Below, in pieces: positions 58,050-64,000 of a stretch of 64,000 bases of DNA. Both the position numbers and the translations under genes were made by a program. This stretch comes from Gonocerus acuteangulatus (Eukaryota; Arthropoda; Insecta; Hemiptera; Coreidae). The DNA is taken from assembly GCA_946811695.1 (NCBI GenBank), contig OX328125.1, positions 38,859,079 through 38,923,078 on the forward strand. Direction: 5' to 3'. The number at the start of each line of letters is the position of its first letter. Position 1 is the first letter of the stretch. Under the pieces are notes generated by a model. That model was not told the DNA's origin. It did not search any database and was given only the letters and a program-made list of their open reading frames with translations.

Positions 58050-58985
58050 TATATATATATGTCTGTTAACACGATAGCGGCCAGAGTTTTTGTTTTTTCT
58101 TCACGTAACGTGGTATATAGCGTTCAATTAGCAAACGATTAACGGTTAACCACCAAAATCGGTCCACCGGGAGGGGGGGGGTTTACCCCGAACCCAAAAC
58201 ACTAATTTGACTCTGCCAGCCGTAGTTTTTGTTATATTTCAACGAAACTCGGTATTCGTTATGTTGCTCTAAAGATAGACATACGTTGTAAAAATAAACT
58301 AAATCGGTTTATTAGGAGGGGGGGGGGGGGGTTTACTCCGGACCCACATTACCAATTTCCCACTACCAGCCGTAATTTTTGTTACATTTCAACGAAACTC
58401 GGTATTCGTAGTGGTAATCAACAGAGAAAAATGGGTTGTAAAAATAAACTAAATCGGGTTATTTGGAGGGGGAGTTTACTCCTGACCTAAAGTACTAATA
58501 TACTCATACCGGTCGTAATTTCTGCTGTATTGTAACGAAACGCGGTATACGTCATGGGTATCTCATAAGAAAGAATTGTTGTAAAAATTAAGTAAATCGG
58601 TCGATTGGAAAGGAGGGTTTACTTTAAACTCTGTTTCATTAGAATTAGCCGGCCAGACGTAGGTTCCCAAAGGCGCCGCGAGGAGCACTATTTCCCACTA
58701 TGGGGACTGTATCCTGTTCCTGCGTCAGATCAAAAGACGGAATATGAAGTTTTTGTGTATGTATTAAGTAGTACAGTATCATATATTAACATAACTCTGG
58801 AAGCAAATTATTTACAAAATTAATAATTGAACAGTTCTCATAAGAAATGCAAATGACCAGAACTATTCACGATTTTATTTTATTTAAAAAGGTTATTTAC
58901 AGCAAATTATTCAGTAATGTAGTCTACACTACAAAAAATCTGAGGAAAGTGCTTAGTTATGCAGCTCCTGCGTGACGGCCTCTTT
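57826..58985 (-). repeat. family-2 repeat, inverted full copy
   Basis: Reverse-oriented counterpart of 17281-18440 with the same block order, including a CCTCCGAAGG hairpin, (TA)n at 57988-58060, and the AAACTCGGTATTCGT series. A GCGCTAAGATGACGGCGTTC core block sits at its start. Confidence 0.8.
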
Positions 58986-59141
58986 TTTTTTCCTAGCCAA
59001 ATTTTCGGAGAAAATCATACAGTCATACAGGATCTACATAATGGTACCACAGTCCTCAGAAACGTTTTAAATAACTAACAGTAATAAGTTCCTTAAGATG
59101 TACAGGTAAACCTCCACATCAAGTAGACCGATTTCCTTCAG

Positions 59142-59193
<52 letters not shown>

Positions 59194-59194
59194 C

Positions 59195-59252
<58 letters not shown>

Positions 59253-59459
59253 GTGTCCTTAAGGGTCTGAAACGTGGACATCTTTTATTTTCCCTTCCGG
59301 GTGCGTCATAATAATGTGATAATTTTACGCAGCTCCTTTAACTGACTTTTTTTATTACGACGCCAATTACAATTAAATTTTCTTAAAAACTTATCCATTT
59401 AGCTTCGTAAAGAAACATACTGATATTAGTTGAGAGGAGATCGTTGACCGTAGATGATG
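58986..59459. other. spacer with (TA)n at 59145-59250
   Basis: No gene; GGGTCTGAAACGTGGACATC and later sequence may be diverged Helitron-derived repeat. Confidence 0.4.
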
Positions 59460-59648
59460 CAAGGTAGGGATTGTCGGGGTTCGGTCACTGCTACTTAATA
59501 AAACTACATTTTATCATAAAAATGGTTTTATTGTGCCGACGTTTCGGCTTGAACTTCAAGCCGAAACGTCGGCACAATAAAACCATTTTTATGATAAAAT
59601 GTAGTTTTATTAAGTAGCAGTGACCGAACCCCGACAATCCCTACCTTG
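59460..59648. repeat. 189-bp perfect palindrome of a Penelope-type end
   Basis: Arms 59460-59553 and 59555-59648 are exact reverse complements around a single C at 59554. Each arm reads, outward from the centre, AAGCCGAAACGTCGGCACAA, TAAAACCATTTTTATG, TAGTTTTATTAAGTAGCAGT and GACCGAACCCCGACAATCC. The AGCCGAAACGT and AATAAAAC blocks match the end at 9.3 kb. Confidence 0.95.
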
Positions 59649-61319
59649 ATACTGATATTAGGTTTTGGCAGATAAAATTAGTCATCAAAATCCTTTGCAA
59701 GAAAGAAAATCCTGAAAACATCTTTGACCGGACTGCACGGTGCAATAATATAATTATATTTCATAATCATAAAACAGAAAAAACTGACAACGAATAAACT
59801 TTAATACCTCTAAGTAGGCCAGAATGAAAGCAGTTCAAACGAAACAGAAATATTCCAACAAGGTAATGTCCTAAAATAACCTACAAAGGCTATTGGCAAG
59901 TGACAGACAGAAATGACGATTTCGAAAATTAACTTCAGCTGACTGACATTTCCCTTATTCTATTTCTAGAATATTTTGCAACGAACACAGTAACAGATTC
60001 AAACAATTCACTTTATAAAAGGAAATTTTTTTTATTAGAACTGGTTTCTCTTTTTTCCTTTCACCTTGTCCACAAACAAAAAGTTCTCTATAGATTGTTT
60101 TCAAAGAATTGAATTGGTGATCGAGGGGAGCAGAGAAAATAACTAACGCAACAAAGTTAATCGACTGACAAGAAATAGAAATATCAGCATTAATAAATTT
60201 ATATCTGTAGACACTATGTCACATATTTGCAATTGTTCAGGAGAATCAATTTTCCATAACATTGTACTATTAAAATTTCTTTCTTCGTTAATTATAGAAA
60301 CAGTTTAAAGACAATTTTTTACATTCTTATTAGCATTGGAAGTTAATTGGGAAAATTGATCATAGTTAAACAAAACCAAGCCCTCCACATGGTGTCTTTT
60401 ACCTCTAATGAAAACGAACATGATTTTATTTTTCACTGTCTTATCTTTGTAATTCATTGGAACAGGACAAAGTGCCCTATACCATTATATGGATCGACAA
60501 ATCCACTATAAGAACATGGAAATGTCAATTTAATAAAAAATGGACATGGTGTCCTATACCTCCGGGGTACAGATATTTTTCTCTGTCAAATAAAGGAAAG
60601 ATAATATAGTACTCATTTTTAAGATGGAAATTAAATAAAAAGAAAATATCAATCAATCATGCATGACTATTATTATCATGGAAGGAAAATGTTTTGGAGG
60701 AACGACCTTATAATGTGTTTCCATTTGGAAAGCTTTTTACAAACTCATAATTTTTTAATTATAAAGATCTGAAATCCTCAAAAACCATTAATAATTCCCT
60801 TTCATTGGAACACAAACCAACAAGTCCAGTACTGGTTCTTCCAACTATTTATTAGACTTTCGACGATTGTTTTTCTTTACCTTGCAACGATGTCTCAACC
60901 GTTTTGGAGCTTCCACGTCCATGTTATTTGATATTTACAGGTCTTATGTCGTGTCGAAATGGTAAAAACCACCATGGGTTATTATCAAGACGATTTCCAG
61001 AAGACATTAAAATATTAATATTTTTTCCAAGAGAACCCAAATTGATGTATCTTAGTTTCTATAAAAATGAGACATAAGCAAAATATTTTTCTGACATTTT
61101 TTGGTACTCGCAAGAAATGAACATTCTTTTTATTGCGCCCCTGCATCTGGACAATCAGAGCAATAGAAAAAACTTTCCTGTTTTTGCACAACAAATAAAG
61201 ATTCGATCAAATTCGAATCAGATGTAGACGTTGCAGCGCGAAGAGATAAAATACATACACACACTTTGAGCTCCCGGGTTTTAGCGGTGACCTTGCTCTT
61301 ATGAAACACATACATTTCT
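59649..61319. other. spacer
   Basis: No gene recognised; three related phrases (ATGGTGTCTTTTACC near 60.40, AGTGCCCTATACC near 60.47, ATGGTGTCCTATACC near 60.55 kb) hint at a degenerate repeat. The minus frame at 61130-61315 lacks a motif. Confidence 0.35.
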
Positions 61320-61579
61320 CTGTATCACTTCCTGATTGATTCGACGTCATAAGCGGGGTTTTTAAGGAATGAGAAAACGCGCTAAAATTCGAAAATTCGC
61401 ATTATCATACATACAAGATATGACATAAATGATCATAACAGTCATTATATGTTTTTGTTCCATAACTGTGCTGTTCTAAAGGTTATTTAGAAAAAAAGTC
61501 CGACAAGCAGGAACTGCATGGTCTTAGAGCGACTCCTTTGTTATCTCTAGTGACATTTGTAAAGGGAAAGAAACAGTTA
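61320..61579 (+). repeat. Helitron-derived repeat, left part
   Basis: GACGTCATAAGCGGGGTTTT with AACGCGCTAAAATTCG, then the core block AAGCAGGAACTGCATGGTCT, ending at the insertion point of the foldback element. Confidence 0.6.
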
Positions 61580-62078
61580 TGGTCTAAGAACCCGATACAC
61601 CCCGACCTTCATCGAGCTGATTAATGGATGAAAATTATTTTATATCAAATTAATTATGTCAATAAAGATACTGCAAATGGGTTGCCTAAAAAAATGCAGT
61701 CCAGAATATGATTAATTTACAATTTAATTTTTTTTTTTTCAAAATTGCATCGGGTTGATTAATAGACAAATTCCATATCAATCGAAAGTATGAAGCCTAT
61801 AGAATACGCAAACGATAGGTTGCCTATTTTTTTCCTTTCACAACCATGGGTTGTCGGGTGTAAACAGGTAACTCGAAATGAGTAACTTGCATCGGTCTGA
61901 TTAATGAATTAAAGTTAGGTTAAAATAAAGATCATTTCATTAGGAACACGGTGATATAGGGTTGTCTGCGAAAAATCAGTCCTGAATTCCGGTTGTCGAG
62001 CTTTAAAGAGTGAAATATTGCTGGGAGGGAATACGTGCGACAGCGAGGTAATAGTCATATATATATATAGGCCCCCCT

Positions 62079-62945
62079 CAAAAGTTGCTTTAGTATGTTA
62101 CCTAGTTTTCCTAGAAAAAATTGATAGAAATCTATGGATGAGAGAAAAATGGTTATTACTGTAGACTAATAACTATTTTTCCATTAGATTTTCAAAATGT
62201 CTACGAATATAAGTTTAACGTCTAACTGAATCCACGGTTTACGGAGGACGTCTTGTCTTTGAGTTCTCATGAGCTGGCACTAACTCCTAACTCAGTGAAC
62301 GAATTAATATTACAAATAAAATAAAATAAGAACCTCAAGGCATAACCATATAATACGTGTATTCATTGTGTTTACAATAACGATAATTATTTCCAAAATG
62401 TTCCAAAGGTCGTGGGTTCCATTCCCACTATGGGGTGGTGGCTTTTCTTTACAAAAAAGAAAAGGCATCAGCCCTATCCTGGCTACAAAAAGGGTGGTAA
62501 CCTATAGATAACCCGTCCCAAAATTCTTAGTTAATGATAATGGACGTTAAAATTTAAATAAATTCATCATTGATTCCGAAGTGCCCCCCTATCCTTATCA
62601 GAGCAAAAATTGTGTTTACGTACTTTGGGAACGGTTAGGGAATTCACTCTTCAGCCATTCCGTCACCTCTGTTCCATTATGAGCTGGCAACCATCCATTT
62701 GAATCCAGAGTAAGTTAATATTTGGTAGATGGGCTTGTGTAATAAACGTTATGTAGTGTGGGAAGGATGGGACATCACTATCATCGTGTGAATTTAAAGA
62801 AGTTGTTCAGAATGTCTCCTTCATTCTAAAGCACATTTCTTGATTTTGACTTAGAAATCAGAAAAATATTGATTGAAATTGAACTTTTTCTTAAACTACG
62901 AGGTACCATTTTGAAGCTTATTAAATAATGCAACTTTTGAGGCGG
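62079..62945. mobile_element. possible second element inside the foldback
   Basis: CCTCAAAAGTTGC and GCAACTTTTGAGG are perfect 13-bp inverted ends, with diverged similarity inward (GTTACCTAG versus GGTACCTCG). Class unknown; no coding. Confidence 0.5.
62395..62540 (+). mobile_element. SINE-related fragment
   Basis: A B-box-like GTGGGTTCCATTCCCAC followed by GGTGGTAACCTATAGATAAC, the body block of the 30.2-kb SINE. Confidence 0.55.
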
Positions 62946-63802
62946 ATGCAAACCTCTAAGTCTAATAATAGCCGATTAAAAAAATATTGAATAATTTAAT
63001 AAAACACTAACATTTTCATCTATATGGCTTTTAATATAGCTCTTAGTTTACATGGTAATATTTCAATAAGGGGTGTTTCTTATTGGAAATTTAATGTAGA
63101 TTCTAAAAATGTCGTCGTTATTTACGATACATTGATCGAAAATCCCGAAAACACAGTTTTTCTTTAAAAACAAAAAAACAGTAGTTTTTAAAATACACAA
63201 ACGCTTGTGTAGCTCTACTACATTTTCAGATAGAACGCTCATTTTTGTGCTAATGAACTACAAATGAAGTGCAGAATAAACCCCTAAAGTTATGACACCT
63301 CAATGCGGGACACCCTATATATATATGACTATTACCTCGCTGTCGCACGTATTCCCTCCCAGGAATATTTCACTCTTTAAAGCTCGACAACCGGAATTCA
63401 GGACTGATTTTTCGCAGACAACCCTATATCACCGTGTTCCTAATGAAATGATCTTTATTTTAACCTAACTTTAATTCATTAATCAGACCGATGCAAGTTA
63501 CTCATTTCGAGTTACCTGTTTACACCCGACAACCCATGGTTGTGAAAGGAAAAAAATAGGCAACCTATCGTTTGCATATTCTATAGGCTTCATACTTTCG
63601 ATTGATATGGAATTTGTCTATTTATCAACCCGATGCAATTTTGAAAAAATAAAAAATAAATTGTAAATTAATCATATTCTGGACTGCATTTTTTAGGCAA
63701 CCCATTTGCAGTATCTTTATTGACATAATTAATTTGATATAAAATAATTTTCATCCATTAATCAGCTCGATGAAGGTCGGGGTGTATCGGGATCTTAGAC
63801 CA

Positions 63803-64000
63803 TTATTGGTTGTTTTGATATTTCGTGAAAAGCCTATCTTGAATAAAAGCAACATTTTAGGCGTCAAACCTCAACGACAGAGAATAGAGGAAGGTAGATT
63901 GACCCCTACCACATGGCTAGGGCTAGTCCTTTACGGGTTAAGGAAGCCTATATAAGTCAAACATAAACTAGAAAACTCATTTCATTGTTCAATACATTTA
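63803..64000 (+). repeat. Helitron-derived repeat, right part
   Basis: TTATTGGTTGTTTTGATATT continues the copy interrupted at 61579. GGAAGCCTATATAA near the end resembles 14.75 kb. Confidence 0.5.

Larger units (their letters stand above)
61580..63802. mobile_element. 2.2-kb foldback transposon with about 490-bp inverted arms
   Basis: The arms run 61580-62071 and 63314-63802, starting TGGTCTAAGAACCCGATACA and mirrored at the right end; only scattered differences. TTA flanks both sides (61577-61579 and 63803-63805), and removing the element restores CAGTTATTGG, a sequence found in other Helitron-derived copies. A 3-bp TTA duplication suggests the PIF/Harbinger type. No transposase seen in the 1.2-kb centre. 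Confidence 0.85.

Noticed and set aside
61130..61315. Small cysteine-containing minus-strand protein
   Set aside because: Single CxxC only, no family, length expected by chance.

Overview
This is AT-rich nuclear DNA from an animal, most likely an arthropod. The grounds are animal-type mobile elements: mariner, Tc1, Tigger/pogo, two hAT types, a Helitron, a jockey-like non-LTR retrotransposon, a solo LTR, tRNA-derived SINEs and Penelope-type ends with hammerhead-like cores. Long (TA)n microsatellites are everywhere. The species cannot be assigned from sequence alone. I recognise no host protein-coding gene; nearly everything identifiable is transposon-derived and most of it is broken.

Layout. 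1-9 kb: AT-rich spacer with a tRNA-derived SINE (about 1.4 kb), a mariner helix-turn-helix relic (3.0 kb), a 40-bp minisatellite (3.3 kb) and a short mariner derivative carrying a SINE insertion (6.1-6.7 kb). 9-15.3 kb: Penelope-type ends, a 500-bp repeat unit, a three-unit tandem repeat, and a decayed Helitron (13.7-15.3 kb) whose helicase tail and CTAGT terminus identify the origin of many noncoding repeats in the window. 15.9-17 kb: deleted Tigger element. 17.3-18.4 kb: a second microsatellite-bearing repeat family, found again at 41 kb and inverted at 58 kb. 19-24 kb: Helitron-derived repeats, a hammerhead-bearing repeat (22.7 kb) and a 150-bp tandem repeat. 24.1-26.6 kb: a DNA transposon with about 100-bp inverted termini carrying a broken gene of a zinc-finger plus DDE-like protein family that I cannot assign to a named superfamily. 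27-34 kb: a second hammerhead copy, one MITE nested in another, a second full SINE, a 44-bp minisatellite and a non-LTR retrotransposon tail.

34.85-45.93 kb is best read as a single 11-kb hAT-type transposon, with matched termini and a 5-bp target duplication. It encodes a nearly intact BED/hAT transposase on the minus strand (38.3-40.6 kb) and has been enlarged by nested insertions: Helitron-derived repeat, Tc1 foldback, solo LTR, a foldback hAT MITE, a 500-bp repeat array and an inverted pair of zinc-finger gene fragments. 46-64 kb holds more MITEs, a 62-bp minisatellite, an inverted copy of the 17-kb repeat, a palindrome with 94-bp arms of a Penelope-type end (59.5 kb), and a 2.2-kb foldback element with about 490-bp arms inserted cleanly into a Helitron-derived repeat (61.6-63.8 kb).

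The genes do not form a pathway. The common thread is repeated insertion of elements into older elements, with TA microsatellites carried by the Helitron-derived repeats acting as later targets. Coordinates of diverged repeats are approximate because they were read by eye.
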